Below are positions 10,935-22,756 of a stretch of 64,000 bases of DNA, piece by piece. Position numbers and translations under genes: made by a program. Under the pieces are notes generated by a model that was not told where the DNA came from, ran no database searches, and saw only the letters and a program-made list of their open reading frames with translations. Origin of the DNA: Linum tenue (lineage: Eukaryota > Streptophyta > Magnoliopsida > Malpighiales > Linaceae); assembly GCA_946122785.1 (NCBI GenBank), contig CAMGYJ010000002.1, forward strand, positions 21,612,492 to 21,676,491, in the 5' to 3' direction. Numbering within the stretch: position 1 is the stretch's first letter; the number at the start of each line of letters is the position of its first letter.

Positions 10935-12921
10935 TTAAGCCCTAAATATATGCTGGCGGGCTAGAACCTCCATTAGCTTTGCAGCTGGGAAACTTTGACA
11001 ACCAAAGAGCTCTTGAAGCTTCGAGTCGCATACAATCACTGTTGGGTTAACAAGATCCTACAAAGAGCAAATTATAGCCAGTTAAGAATAAAAATAAACA
11101 ACCTCGTTGTCCAATCATCAGATGAAGCTCAAATAGTCGTTTTATACCTCCAAATTATTTGCATTGATGTATTCCCAAAGGCGAGTGAAAAGCTCCGACT
11201 GGAGCATCACCCTCTCCCCAACACCGAAAAAGTTCGCAAGTTCTTCAGATATCCCCACAGAAGGAGCAGGAGCTGGAGCTGGAGCTGGAGCAGGAGCATC
11301 CTGTGTGTCTTGAGACTCCTTTTCTTCATCCTCTATCGCTGCAGAAGGAGCAGAAGCAGGAGCAGGGGCAGGGGAAACAGCAAGAGCAGGAGGAGCCTGT
11401 GTGCTTTCAGATTCCAGTTCTTCATCATCCTCTACTTTTTGCTTCTTAGCACTAGCCTCTTCTGTAACATCAAAACAACAATAACATAAGCTTGACATCA
11501 TTACAAACCCCCCCAAGGAAACAGAGAAGCTCCACACAGTAATCAAGACATCACTCACTCGCGGGATCAAGACGAAGGATATGTTTAGAGAGCAACTTGT
11601 TCATCTTGAACATATCAGTACAGTCGGTCTCAAACACCACACGCAGTGCATCATCACAGATAATCTTCCTTTTGTTGCTCGGGTCTTGGAGGTTGTGCTT
11701 TCTTATGTATACCCATAACTGCTTAACAATCTGGAAACATAGATTCGGAAATCACAACATTCACAACTCCTCGGTCAGCTATGTTGCCATGCTAGCTCAA
11801 AGAACGCAAAGTAAGGTACAAGAAACAAACAAACAAAAAAGAACCTCAGTCCTGGGAAGAGCAGGATGGCCGACTACAACTTGAAGCTCCGGTGAGACGC
11901 CGCAGAGCTTGTTCAACCCACCTGCACCGCCTTTCCTCTTACCCTTACTACTGCAAATGAGAAGAGCAGCATTCAACCAGCAGTTAGCAACAGCTCGTTA
12001 TACCAAAATGAGGCTGCCCTGACCAGAACACACAACCTCAATGGAGCAAACAGTATATCTGCTTTACATTCAATTCATTAGTCCCGGGTTCAGAAAGCAT
12101 AATCTTTTTTCTACAATCATTGATCTAACCCAATCGCAAGCGAAATGGGATGCTAAAGATTTGTGCATTCCCGCTCCCCCCAGAAAACCAGATAATCCTT
12201 AGCAACCAAAAAAAATTGAAATGTTGAAGGGTTTACAAAAGGGATATCACATTTCCCATTTCAGAACAACCAAAGCACTGCGAAATGGAGAAGGGGAGAT
12301 AGATAAGCGTTACCTCTCCTTGGGGGACTCGAGGGGAGGAGCAGCAGCAGGTGCAGAGGACTCCAGCCTGACGGCGCGAGGAGAGAGGACGGAGCCAGGG
12401 GAGGGAGAAGGAGAGTAGCCGGAGGAGAGGAGAAAGTTGGGGGTTTGGTGAGGGGCATAATGGTCTTTGTAAGAAGGCGGAGGAGGAAATTGCTGGTGGT
12501 GGTGGTGGTGCTGCGGTGGCTGCTGCGGGTGAGAATGAGAAGAAGGGTAGCCGGGAGAGAGCAAGAAATTGGGGGTTTGGTGCGGCGGAGGGTAGCCGGA
12601 AGATAGCAGGAAGTTGGGGGTTTGGTGGGGGGCATAACGGTCTTTGTAAGATTGCGGAGGAGGAAAGGGTTGCGGCTGCTGCTGGTGCTGCGGCGGCGGC
12701 TGCTGCTGCTGCTGCTGCGGCGGCGGTGGCTGGAAGAGGAACTGCTGAAGCTGAGATCGGATGAAGTCGACCTTGGGGGAGAGGTCGACGCCGAGTTTGG
12801 ACTCGAGGTGGTGGACGACGGCGGTCATGGAGGTGAGAGGGGCGGCGGAGGATTGGGACTGGGAAGTGGAATAGTCGTGGAGGAGGGAGTGGAGAGCTTG
12901 GGATATCTCTTGGTCCGACAT
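10935..12921 (-). CDS. DEK_C plus double SWIB/MDM2 domain protein (SWIB gene A)
   Basis: Five exons on the minus strand: 12921-12314, 11950-11845, 11730-11559, 11461-11148, 11057-10935; 1323 nt, 440 residues. Residues 1-65 form a DEK C-terminal domain (MSDQEISQALHSLLHDYS... LGVDLSPKVDFIRSQLQQFL). A long Pro/Gln/His-rich linker follows, with the motif HQTPNFLLS[SP]GY three times. SWIB domain 1 spans exons 2-3 (LNKLCGVSPEL, LPRTEIVKQLWVYIRKHNLQDP, KRKIICDD, FKMNKLLSKHI). After a Lys-rich patch (KKQKVEDDEE) and an Ala/Pro linker comes a second, more divergent SWIB domain (GISEELANFFG ... VCDSKLQELFGCQSFPAAKLMEVL). This architecture matches plant UAF30/BAF60b-like proteins such as At4g22360, thought to act in chromatin and transcription in the nucleus. 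A frame extension above 12921 has no support. Its paralogues B and C follow in tandem. Confidence 0.9.
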
Positions 12922-13690
12922 CTTTTTTTTTTTAACCCGATAACTTCTGCCCACCTTGAAGATCTCTCTCTGTCTCTCTCTAGAATTTCTCCTGTTTTCT
13001 TTCTCTTCTCTCTGTCTGTCTCTCTCTCCTTCTGTTCTTTTCCTCCCACCCAGTGCTTTGCTTTGGGCTTGGCCCCTCCCCTCTCCTTCCTCCTTTCTTT
13101 CTCTCTCTCTCTCTCTCTCCTGTCTCTTTCTAGATTGGTTAGTTATCAAAATCGAACCGGACCAGGCGGTTGAACCGTTAGAAATCACAACCGTCCATCA
13201 ATACAGCCCTATCCTTGGTTGACTATGTTGAAGATGTGACTAATTAAGTACACCGATTACATTTCTATGAACAAATATCATATGGGTTTGTAATTGTATG
13301 CAAGTGATTGTCCATCTAACTTCTTCGAGATCTGACATCCAGTCAAGTCAGGATATCATTCACATCGGTTGCTATAATTTTGAGATCAATGTTTGCATTG
13401 TATTTGTTTGACTAATTAGATTGGTAGTTTATTTGGACAGTGTAGGTCCCACCGAAACTCAAGTGTTGCTTCAATTCGAGATCAGTGTGTGGTCGTCTTT
13501 GTTGGCAAACAATACTGGAAGTTTCTATGAGTAATGCAGATCACATCGAAACTCAAGTTTCTTATGGCATGTTGTTCATTGTTTTCGTTGACTTGATCAA
13601 GCAGGTTCAATCAATGTTTGACCGGTCAAATTGAGAATAACTCAATTAGTTTAGATTAACTCGAATGTATGCAAAAAGCATATAGAAGTA
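12922..13690. other. SWIB gene A leader with CT-rich tracts, then AT-rich spacer
   Basis: About 12950-13140 is a long pyrimidine-rich tract (CT/TC repeats) directly upstream of the minus-strand SWIB gene A start, so it is GA-rich in the sense of the transcript leader or core promoter. Genes B and C have similar CT-rich tracts at the same place. From 13200 on the sequence is ordinary AT-rich DNA without a gene. Confidence 0.55.
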
Positions 13691-14853
13691 GGGGTAAAAT
13701 ACCTCGGATACCATTTAAATTTGAGAATTGGGGTAGACATATCACTTAAGTTTGAATAGGACGTCGGGTACCACTGAACTCTATTATATGTGCACCGGTA
13801 CCACATAAGTTTACTGTTATGTGCATTGCGTTAAAGTTGAAAGAATATTCCTTGAAATATTCCGTTTTCTAAATTTCATAATTGGTCCTTCTACTTTTCT
13901 TATTGCAAAAAAAATCATTTGGACTTATGAAAAACATAATTTTTTATTGTTTAATTGGAATCCTCTTTTGAATACTTGATAGAAAATCATTTTTTCAATA
14001 GAAAATTTAGAATCAATTATTATTATAAGTATTTTCAATTATCATTATGTGTTCTTATAATTGAATAATTTTCTCAAGTAAATATATTTTATGAATTCTA
14101 TCGCGATATAAAAAATATGAGAATGTTATATTTAGTTCTCTTACATCAGAGTGATGTTGTCTAATTTTCAATGTTAAATTTCCTTTTAATTCTCTAATAT
14201 TATATTTGTAGATGTTTCATATTAGTTAAATTTAGTAATTCTAATTCTCTTCTTATAATCATATTTTATTTTCTATATTTTTTACTGAATGTTGTAGCTT
14301 TTATAGCGCATTTATTACTTGGTTACTTTCCGTCTCTTTTCGTTCTAAATGTTTTTTTAATTACTGGAATATGTTTTATTCCTTATGATTGTGTTCTATT
14401 TATCTTTCTTTGGTTTTGATGTATTGATGATCGATTAAGTTCTATTTTAACTATTTCTAATAGTGCTTCTAATTGAATTAGAGTGTTTAAATAGATATTC
14501 TAATATTAATTTTAAATATTTATTATTATATTCTAGTGTACTTATTATTTTTCTTATGTTCATTTAATATTTGTACTAATTTATCTATTTTATGAAAAAG
14601 TTTGATTAGCCATTTTAGTAATAATATTTTTAGAAGGTTTTCTAATTTTTATATTAGATAAAACTTGTTGAAATATAGTTTTGAATGTTCTAAAAAATTT
14701 TGGGTACCAAAAAGTAATTAAAAGTTTGGGTTGGATGGAAAAGTAGACGGATGCACATTTTGTCGACTTTAATGGTACTCGACGCCCTATTCAAACTTAA
14801 GTGGTATGTCTACCCAAATTCTCAAACTTAAATGGTATCCGAGGTATTTTACC
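13691..14853. mobile_element. Non-autonomous DNA transposon with long terminal inverted repeats (MULE-like)
   Basis: The two ends are inverted repeats of about 80 bases. The left end starts GGGGTAAAATACCTCGG and continues through a segment containing GGTAGACATATCACTTAAG; the right end is its near-perfect reverse complement. The interior (about 13850-14700) is AT-rich without coding potential. Flanks TATAGAAGTA (13681-13690) and TGTAGAAATA (14854-14863) match at 8 of 10 positions and may be an aged 10-bp target duplication, which with the long inverted repeats points to Mutator type. A shorter member of the same family lies at 30602-31336. Confidence 0.7.
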
Positions 14854-15820
14854 TGTAGAAATACTCGACAGGAAAACATAGAGAGTTGATTTAACTTACT
14901 CGATCGCTAAATCAAACAGTCAAACCCTGCCAATTTTGACCAGATTCAATCGAGTTTTTGACCAAATCCAGTTTAAAGACAAAGTCTAGACAAAAAGTAG
15001 CTCAAAAAGCACAACATTACCTCTACATTTACATGTAGCTCTAAAAGTAGAACATTACCTTCACAAACTTTTCTCTCGTTTCTAAGTTCTAACTATTGTC
15101 TAACTTATTGTTTTGTTCATATGTTTGAACCGAACTTCTCTTAAAACTCCAACCATTAAATCCATTTAGGGCTGGACAAACTGAAAATTGAAAAGAACGA
15201 TCTCCGAAAACTCAAGGATAAGAACATTACAGTCCAGTTACACTCTAGATTAGCAATCTCAGTCCAAGGCGCTGAACTATGAACTTAAGCAATAGATACA
15301 CAGCAGAAGCTCAGTCACATATACATGGTAATGATCTGTTCTACAGAAGTGGAGGGTTAATTCCTTTGCCCATACTCCCTAGTCCCTACCACATACAGGA
15401 TAGCAATACAACAGCACAAACCTAAACCAAGCCAACAATATACTACAAGGGGACAAGATACCAATAATTACATTTCTTGCCCAGCTAGGATCTAGCACTG
15501 TTCAGGGAGTTAGTAGACTCCCCAACAGTTTAACTTATATCTGATCTAAAGAGGTTCCGCCTCAGATTACTGCATCCCGCGAGCAACAGTACATTCGCGT
15601 TTATTAGTAGACTTGAGTTTGGAGCAATAAGCAAAGTCACAGAGAGACATTCTACCACATTCACAGAGTCGTAATAAGGTGCTGCATCGATGATAGCCTA
15701 CAGAAATCAAGAATAAAGCTGCATTTTGTTACATTACAGATCATATATGAATTAGCTAAAAAGGAAGAAAAGCACACAGTATATGGGCAACCAGTCTAAC
15801 CTGCCATCAGTTCCCAGCAA
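14854..15820. other. Spacer and 3' flank of SWIB gene B
   Basis: No gene seen. The segment from about 15160 on is less AT-rich and probably contains the 3' untranslated region of SWIB gene B. Confidence 0.4.
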
Positions 15821-17613
15821 TCATGTTCTAAATATATGATGCTGGGACAGAACTTCCGGGATCTTTGAGGCTGGGAGACTTTCGCAACCAAAAAGCTCCT
15901 GAAGCTTTGTGTCGCATTGTATCACCATTGAGTTATGAGGATCCTACAGGCAAAACACAAATGTATGAAGTTGGATCTACGCAAATGGCACCCTGCCATG
16001 CTCATTGACCAATAACAACCATTTTGAAGATCTCGAGTTACTGTGTAAGGGTCTAGCAGACAAGGCATAGCCACAAAACAAGGGAGACACAAGACAACAC
16101 CGCATACTTGACTGCATGCATCACAAAGTTTACCTCCAAACTGTTTCCATTGATGTAAGCCCAAAGGCGAGAAAAAAGCTCTGTCTGAAGCATCACCCTC
16201 TCACTAACACCAAAAAAGTTTGCAAGTTCTTCAGATATCCCCACAGAGGGTCCAGGAGGAGCCTGTGTGCCTTGAGGCTCCTTTTCTTCATCCGGTATCC
16301 CTGCAGAAGGAACAGGCGCAGCATGTGTACCTTGAGACTCCTGTTCTTCATCCCCTACCTTTTGCTTCTTCGCACTGGCCTCTTCTGAAATATCAAAACA
16401 ACAATAACAAAAGCTTGATGTCACTACAAACCCCTCACACAAAACAGAGAGCCTCCACACGGCAATCAATCAATCAATCACGCACTTGGGGGATCAAGAC
16501 GAAGGATATGTTTAGAGAGCAACTTGTTCATCTTGAACATATCAGTACAGTCAGTCTCAAACACCACACGCAGTGCATCGTCGCAGATAATCTTCCTTTT
16601 GTTGCTCGGGTCTTGGAGGTTGTGCTTTCTTATGTACGCCCATAACTGCTTAACAATCTGGACACATTTATTCCGAAATCACAACAGTCACGACTCCTCG
16701 GTCAGCTATGTCGTCATGCAAATGAAAAGGATGCAAAGTAGGGTTCACAAAAGAACCTCAGTCCTGGGAAGAGAAGGATGACCGACTATAACTTGAAGTT
16801 CAGGTGAGACCCCACAGAGCTTGTTCAAACCACCTGCCCCGCCCTTCCTCTTACCCTTATTACTGCAAATAAGATTAGCAGCATTTCAATACCTCGTTAG
16901 ACCTGAAGAATACCAAAGTAAGAAATCTCTTTTACAGTCAATCATTTGCTTTGGCATAGCAAAGCGGAATCTTTCTTCCCCATTCACTGATTCAAATATT
17001 AACCCAATTACAGGGCCTAGACCCTGCATGCATTGCAAGCAGAATGGAGATGCTAAAAGTGAAACAGGGGAAAGGGTTTGAAAAAAAGGGGATATCATTA
17101 TCACATTTCCCATTTCAGTAAAAAACGAAGCACGGAGGAAACAAGAAACAGAAATTCAGGAATAACCCTTTACCTCTCCTTGGGAGAATCGAGGGCGGAA
17201 CCAGCCAGGGCAGCAGGGGAGTCCAGCTTGACCGCAGTGGTCACTGTGACGCCAGGAGAGAAGACGGCACCGGCGGCGGAGTGAGGAGGAAAGCCGGGGG
17301 AGAGGAGGAAGTTGGGGGTTTGGTGAGGGGCATAACGGTCTTTGTAAGTGGGCGGATGAGGAAAGGGTTGCTGCTGCTGGTGCTGCGGCGGCGCCGGCAA
17401 AGGCGGGTGAGGAGGCTGGAAGAGGAATTGCTGAAGCTGGGATCGGATGAATTCGGCCTTCTGGGAGAGGTCGACGCCTAGTCGGGATTCGAGGTGCTTG
17501 ACGACGGCGGTCATGGAGGTGAGAGGGGCGGCGGGGCCGCCGGCGGAGGACTGGGAAGTGGAGTAGTCGTGGAGAAGGGAGTGGAGAGCTTGGGATATCT
17601 CTTGGTCCGTCAT
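15821..17613 (-). CDS. DEK_C plus double SWIB/MDM2 domain protein (SWIB gene B)
   Basis: Five exons on the minus strand: 17613-17174, 16862-16757, 16657-16486, 16384-16134, 15943-15821; 1092 nt, 363 residues. Exon phases are identical to gene A, and exons 2, 3 and 5 have the same lengths (106, 172, 123). The DEK_C domain (MTDQEISQALHSLLHDYS) is followed by a shorter Pro/Gln linker with one copy of YKDRYAPHQTPNFLLSPG. SWIB domain 1 is nearly the same as in A. The acidic Ala/Pro linker is shorter, and SWIB domain 2 ends CDTKLQELFGCESLPASKI. The shorter linkers account for most of the 77-residue difference from A. Nuclear chromatin or transcription role by family. Tandem paralogue of A and C. 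Confidence 0.9.
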
Positions 17614-18117
17614 TGCTTTTCTATTTTTCTCTTTTAGCCGCCCGCCCAACTTCTTGTCTGATCTCTCCCTCCCTTTCTCTCTCTAGGTTTTTCCTCAACT
17701 CTCCTCTTTCTTTCTCTTCTCGATTGCCTGCCTCTCTCTCACCTCTTTCTTTGCCTTGGCCTTTGGCCTGGCCCCCTTCCTTCCCCTGGTCCTTTTTCTC
17801 CCTCCTCTTTCTTTCTCTCTCTAGATTGGTTGCTAGGGTCACGTACGGTCGTCATTCTCGTAACAGAAAACCAAATCCTAGTTTGCCACTTGGAATCTTT
17901 TTATTATAACCTCTCTATTTTAATTAGGATATTCTTTTCAAAAATTAAATTAGAAATTAGAAAATAAAAAAATATATATTCAATAAGTCCAAGTTACAAC
18001 AAAATAGAAAACATCATAACATGCTTTCATATTAAAAAAAAATAGTAGAAATACATTTTTATAAACAGTAAAAATACTTATTAGGGCTTTACATAAAAAA
18101 AATTTGTAATTATTTAA
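17614..18117. other. SWIB gene B CT-rich leader and AT-rich spacer
   Basis: A pyrimidine-rich tract at about 17620-17825 precedes gene B on its transcribed side, as for gene A. The remaining sequence to 18117 is AT-rich with no gene seen. Confidence 0.5.
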
Positions 18118-18283
18118 TGTTATTGGTATTAGTTACTCATATCATTAGTTTTAGTTAGTGGCTCCTACTTTGTAGCTCCAATCTATTCAAGAGTTGGTAC
18201 TTAAACCACTCTCCTGATCAATGCAAATCACTACATTCAATCGTTCACATGGTATCAGAGCTACCGCTATGTTCAATCGTTCA
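18118..18283 (+). repeat. LTR retrotransposon remnant with primer-binding site
   Basis: TGGTATCAGAGC at 18250-18261 is the usual plant primer-binding site complementary to initiator methionine tRNA. Immediately before it is a candidate short LTR beginning TGTTATTGG (18118) and ending TTCAATCGTTCACA (18249). The same end sequence recurs at 18270-18283, so the interior may be collapsed to about ten bases between two LTR ends. No clear target duplication is seen. The post-gap copy begins inside this LTR, at the equivalent of 18186. Confidence 0.5.
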
Positions 18284-19597
18284 CAAATACATTTTGTATC
18301 TACAGTGTTCAACAAAATATATTTTAGAGCTAATATCAATGGGGAACCCGGACTATTAAGAAAGTGTCAATTGTGTCCTAAACTATTCAATATGACATTT
18401 ATGAGAGTTGTAACTCGCAATAAAAACAAAAACATTTTTTCGTACACCCACCCATTAATCTGATGCAATTCTACAGGAAAGCAGACAAGTATATTGACAA
18501 AGCCACAAAGGTGTTTGGGCGAAAATCCAATTAAAGGACGATAGAAGGGCATGTTGGTTTAGAAACTACAAGGGTGTATTTGTACGATAGACCGAAATTG
18601 GGTGACTAGAATAAGATAGAGTCATGAACTGCATTTACTTTCCGTAAAGAATATCTCCATCTTTTTGCGAAGCCTTAGATTACAAAAAATTTCTTCGTAA
18701 GATAAAATTATCATCACTTTAGATTCTAGACTTAAGAACAGTAAAGTACACCGAGAAATATTTTATGAAAGAAGAAGAATAAATGTTTTCTTGTGTTGTC
18801 TCCTTTGCCATCAACTGAGCCTCTGATTTCATAATGCATGAATGACAACTTTGAAAGATCACAAACTTTGGTTAGTTAAAGTAGTATCCATAACTTCCAT
18901 TAGTCTTTAATTGTTACATTAGTTTAACTGCATTAAGTAATGCAATTGGAGTTGGAAAGGATGTGTTTTTTACATTTTGAAACTTACTTCCACTCCAAAA
19001 TCCAAACGTTCCAATTAAACCAATGCATCAAGTGGATAGATTAATGGAATTGAACATTGGTTATTCCAAAGTAAAGGAACAATAATTCCTTATTAACTTA
19101 TGCTCTTTTAATTTAACCAATTTGGGTCTACCTCATTTCCAACAGGGCAAATGCCAATTACACGACATTGAATCATTGTTTTGCTAAGATTTTCACTGCA
19201 TTAGTTTTTACAAAAAAATCAAGAAGCCCCTAAAAAAATGCTCTAATAAGACCAAGAACTATACAATACCAAAATAAGACCAAGAACTATCTACTTAAAT
19301 ACATAAATCGTATGCATGTAAATGACTTGTCATGATGAGAGGAACCAAATGATAACAACATTAAGAGAAAAGGCTTCATCCTTTCAACTTTGCCATCATA
19401 CATGGATGGATTTTCAACTTACTATTTGTTCAAAGGGATGAATAAACAACCAACTATATCCACAAAAAGGTTAGCAATCAGTCAACATTGTTAAGCAAGT
19501 AAGAAACAAAAGAGGGAGGAGAAATACTATTCAATCATTACTATTTATACGACCAACCCTTTACTTTGGCAACAAGCAACCCATCATTTGCAGAAAC
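18284..19597. other. AT-rich spacer and 3' flank of SWIB gene C
   Basis: No gene is supported. From about 19340 the sequence resembles the 3' flank of SWIB gene A (CAAAGGGATGAATAAAC near 19433), indicating shared descent of the downstream sequence. Confidence 0.45.
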
Positions 19598-22173
19598 TCA
19601 AATCCTAAATGTGTGTTGGCAGGATAGGATGTCCATGATCTTCTCAACTGGGAAACTATGACAGCCAAAGAGCTCTTGAAGCTTCATGTCACATACTATC
19701 ACTCCGGGATTAACGGGGTCCTAAAAAGAAAAAAGTATGATCACTTGTTTTAACCAAAAAAGCAAACTCGAATCATATTTAATAACGACAAAATAAATTT
19801 TTATTACCTTTAGATTGTTGGAATTGATGTATTCTAACACGCGATTCAAAACTTTGGATTGGGGCATCTCCCTCACCTCAACACCAAAGAAGTTGGCCAA
19901 CTCTTCTGATATCCCGACAAAATGAGGAGTTGGACCTTGAGCTGGAGAAGCAGCTAGCGATGGAGCTGGAGAGGGAGAAGACAATTGAGCTGCAGACACA
20001 GTGATTTGTGTCACACAAGAAGACTTTTTCTCTTCGCTGGCCACCTTCTGTTTCTTAGAACTGGGCTCCTCTGAGAAAAAATCCCACTCCAAAACAGTCA
20101 GCACTAAATATAAGGAAGTAGTTAAGATTCATGCATGGAACTCTCATAACAAGTCGAGTTATTGAGACAAATAGTTATGACATGTTATCAAAGTTGATTT
20201 ATTCTTGAGGTCACATATTCAAGTCCTCACGAGTCACAACCCTCAATGTTAATTGTTATCTTAAAGCCATGGTATGGAGGGCACTGGTGGAGCTAGGTTG
20301 AAGTTAGGAGGTGCTATAGCCCTCCTCAATTTTGAAATATAGGTAAAATTACATATAAATTTTGCACAAATTTAGGAATAAGAATAGTCGGTAGGCCTTT
20401 AACACCCACCCCACATTTACGAAAATTCAAGTTACCCCCTCATCAGTCGAATTTCTGGTTCCGTCACTGATAACAGGCTTATGCAAACATCAAGTTCATA
20501 AGTTGGTTTTCGTCCGAGGGATCGTATGAAGAAGCGACTAAGATCTATACATGTACATCTTCCAACAACTCAAGTTATTGCCACTAGTTGGTTTTCACAC
20601 TAAATAAAGCATCCAAGGGGGAAAATGAAAGAAGCCACAAGAGAGCAGACTTACTATTAGGGTCGAGATGTGTGATGTGCTTAGACAACAACTTGTTCAT
20701 CTTGAACATGTCAGTACAGTCCGTCTCAAACACCACACGCAGAGCGTCGTCGCAAATTATTTTCCTCTTATTGCTCGGATCCTGGAGGTTGTTCTTCCTG
20801 ATGTATGCCCACAACTGCTTCACAATCTACAAAAATGTCATTTCCATGGATGGAATTTGTTATTTACATAATGCTTCTTACAAAAAGTCCAAAAACTTAG
20901 GGTTACAGGAGGAAGGCGATAACCTCTGTTCTCGGAAGAGCTGGGTGGCCAACAACAGCCTCAAGCTCCGGTGAAACGCCACAGAGCTTGTTCAGACCTC
21001 CGGCCCCGCCTCTCCTTTTTGCTTTACTCGACCCACTAATAGTAAGAACGGAAAAAAAGAATGAGATCACTAGCCCACCATAAAAAATCAATAGGTCGTT
21101 CGACTTCCACACGGGAATGGCAAAATAACACATCATCATCGCGAATATCCAATCAAATTTGAATTGATATATCGAGAAATTTTTTATCATATCATCTTTG
21201 GATGGATTTTCCCATAACCCGACAAGGTAAGTAATGAATTTGGTGCGATTTTTATATTTTAAGTATTATTACCAAACCTAGCAGAATATGTGTTAATAGT
21301 ATATTCTACACAATTTTTTATAATCTTTTCTCAGTTTTACAAACAATGAGACAAAGAAACTTCAATTAATATTGACATTCTAAGAAAAAAAATTAGATGA
21401 AATCAGAACTTCATATATGATTGTTCATTGATGGTGCAAGTGAGTTTTTCTCGAAAGACATACGAGTTGGTTTTGGAATATGCCATATTTCATTCCCGCA
21501 TAGTTCTAGTTATTTGAATGGTTACGATTTTAAAAGTGTGGTTGAGAGATGGTATGTGAGAAAATCGATCCCATCCAAAATCGTAGCCATCCTACATCCA
21601 TGGATAAAGTAATCAGAGAAGGCTAACCAACCTCGCCTTGGAAGGGTCGATGGTGGTGGTGGTGTTATCGGGCTTGACCGAATGAGCAGGGATGGAGTGG
21701 AAGGACAAGCCTCCAGGAAAAGAAGAGGAGAACAGATTTGGGGAAGCAATATCCGAATGAAAATGGGGAGTTTGCTGGAAGGCATAATGTTCTTTAGGCT
21801 GAATCAACGATAATGGTTGGTGTGTATGTATCTGCGGGTGTTGGTGTTGAAATGGTTGGTGCTGTTGATGAAGGTGGTACTGATATGAATGAGGCTGGTT
21901 CTGGTGTTGGAGGTAGAGCGGTGGTTGATATTGTTGCGATTGAAGATGAGGCGGTGGAGGTGGAGGTGGAGGTTGGAAAAGAAGATATTGTTGGATTTGA
22001 GCGCGAATGAAGTCTGTTTTGTGGGCTAGACCGATACCAAGCTTGAGCTCGAGGTCGCCGACTATGGAGGAGAGGGAGGTAAATGGAGGTGACGGGGAAT
22101 CAAGGCGAGATGATTGAGATGAGGAAGAGTGGAGGAGAGAGTGCAAGGCTTGAGATATCTCATGATCCGTCAT
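19598..22173 (-). CDS. DEK_C plus double SWIB/MDM2 domain protein (SWIB gene C)
   Basis: Five exons on the minus strand: 22173-21632, 21035-20924, 20826-20655, 20070-19808, 19720-19598; 1212 nt, 403 residues. Exon phases match A and B. DEK_C is more diverged (MTDHEISQALHSLLHSSSS ... IGLAHKTDFIRAQIQQYL). The linker is rich in His, Gln and Pro (HQQHQPFQHQHPQIHTHQ) and lacks the HQTPNFLLS repeats, keeping only a weak YAFQQTPHF relative. SWIB 1 (LNKLCGVSPELEAVV ... KQLWAYIRKNNLQDP ... FKMNKLLSKHI) is highly conserved; SWIB 2 ends VCDMKLQELFGCHSFPVEKIMDIL. It is the most diverged of the tandem trio. The post-gap copy at 46140-48714 appears to encode the same protein. Confidence 0.9.
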
Positions 22174-22756
22174 TTCCTCTTCTCCTCTGTTTTTCCTTTC
22201 TCTTAAAAAAAACTAGCAAACAAACAACATCATCACGGTGTTTCCTTCCCTAGTCTGGCCATGTCAATCCTCGATCTCTCCTTTCCTTCTCTCTCTCTCT
22301 TCTTTTGTGTTTAGAAATTTGGTTGCCATTTCTTTCTCTTTTCGCTCCGTCTTTGCCTCCCCTCTTCTCATTTCCTCTTATTTTTGTCTCTCTTGGTCGA
22401 TTCTCTCTCCCCTTCTTCTGAGGATAAGTATTTGCGCCTCTCTCTCTCTCTCTCTAGAAGTGGGTGACTTTTCTTGGCATAGTTAGTAAATATTTCGTTT
22501 AATATGTGTATATATAGACACACATATTTTATGGGTTTAAATTTTTAATTTTTGTGTTATTTTCAAAACGTTTATTTTTCCCCGTCCATTTTATGATACA
22601 TGTACTAAACACGTATTAAACCCTTATAATATTAATATTTATAAACTAATTGCTAGTTCGAATATGATTTATTTACTTCTAAAATAATTCTTTTCATGTC
22701 CTTTATGACTATTAACGTACTATAAACGTAACATTAGTTAAGAGATAAAATTAAAT
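22174..22756. other. SWIB gene C CT-rich leader and spacer
   Basis: Pyrimidine-rich sequence (about 22240-22460, ending in a TC dinucleotide run) lies upstream of gene C, as for A and B, and probably contains its leader and promoter. The rest is AT-rich without a gene. Confidence 0.5.

Noticed and set aside
12310..13188. 292-residue minus-strand frame extending upstream of SWIB gene A
   Set aside because: The extension is Arg/Glu-rich translation of the CT-rich leader. Paralogues B and C start at the MTDQ/MTDH position equivalent to 12921.
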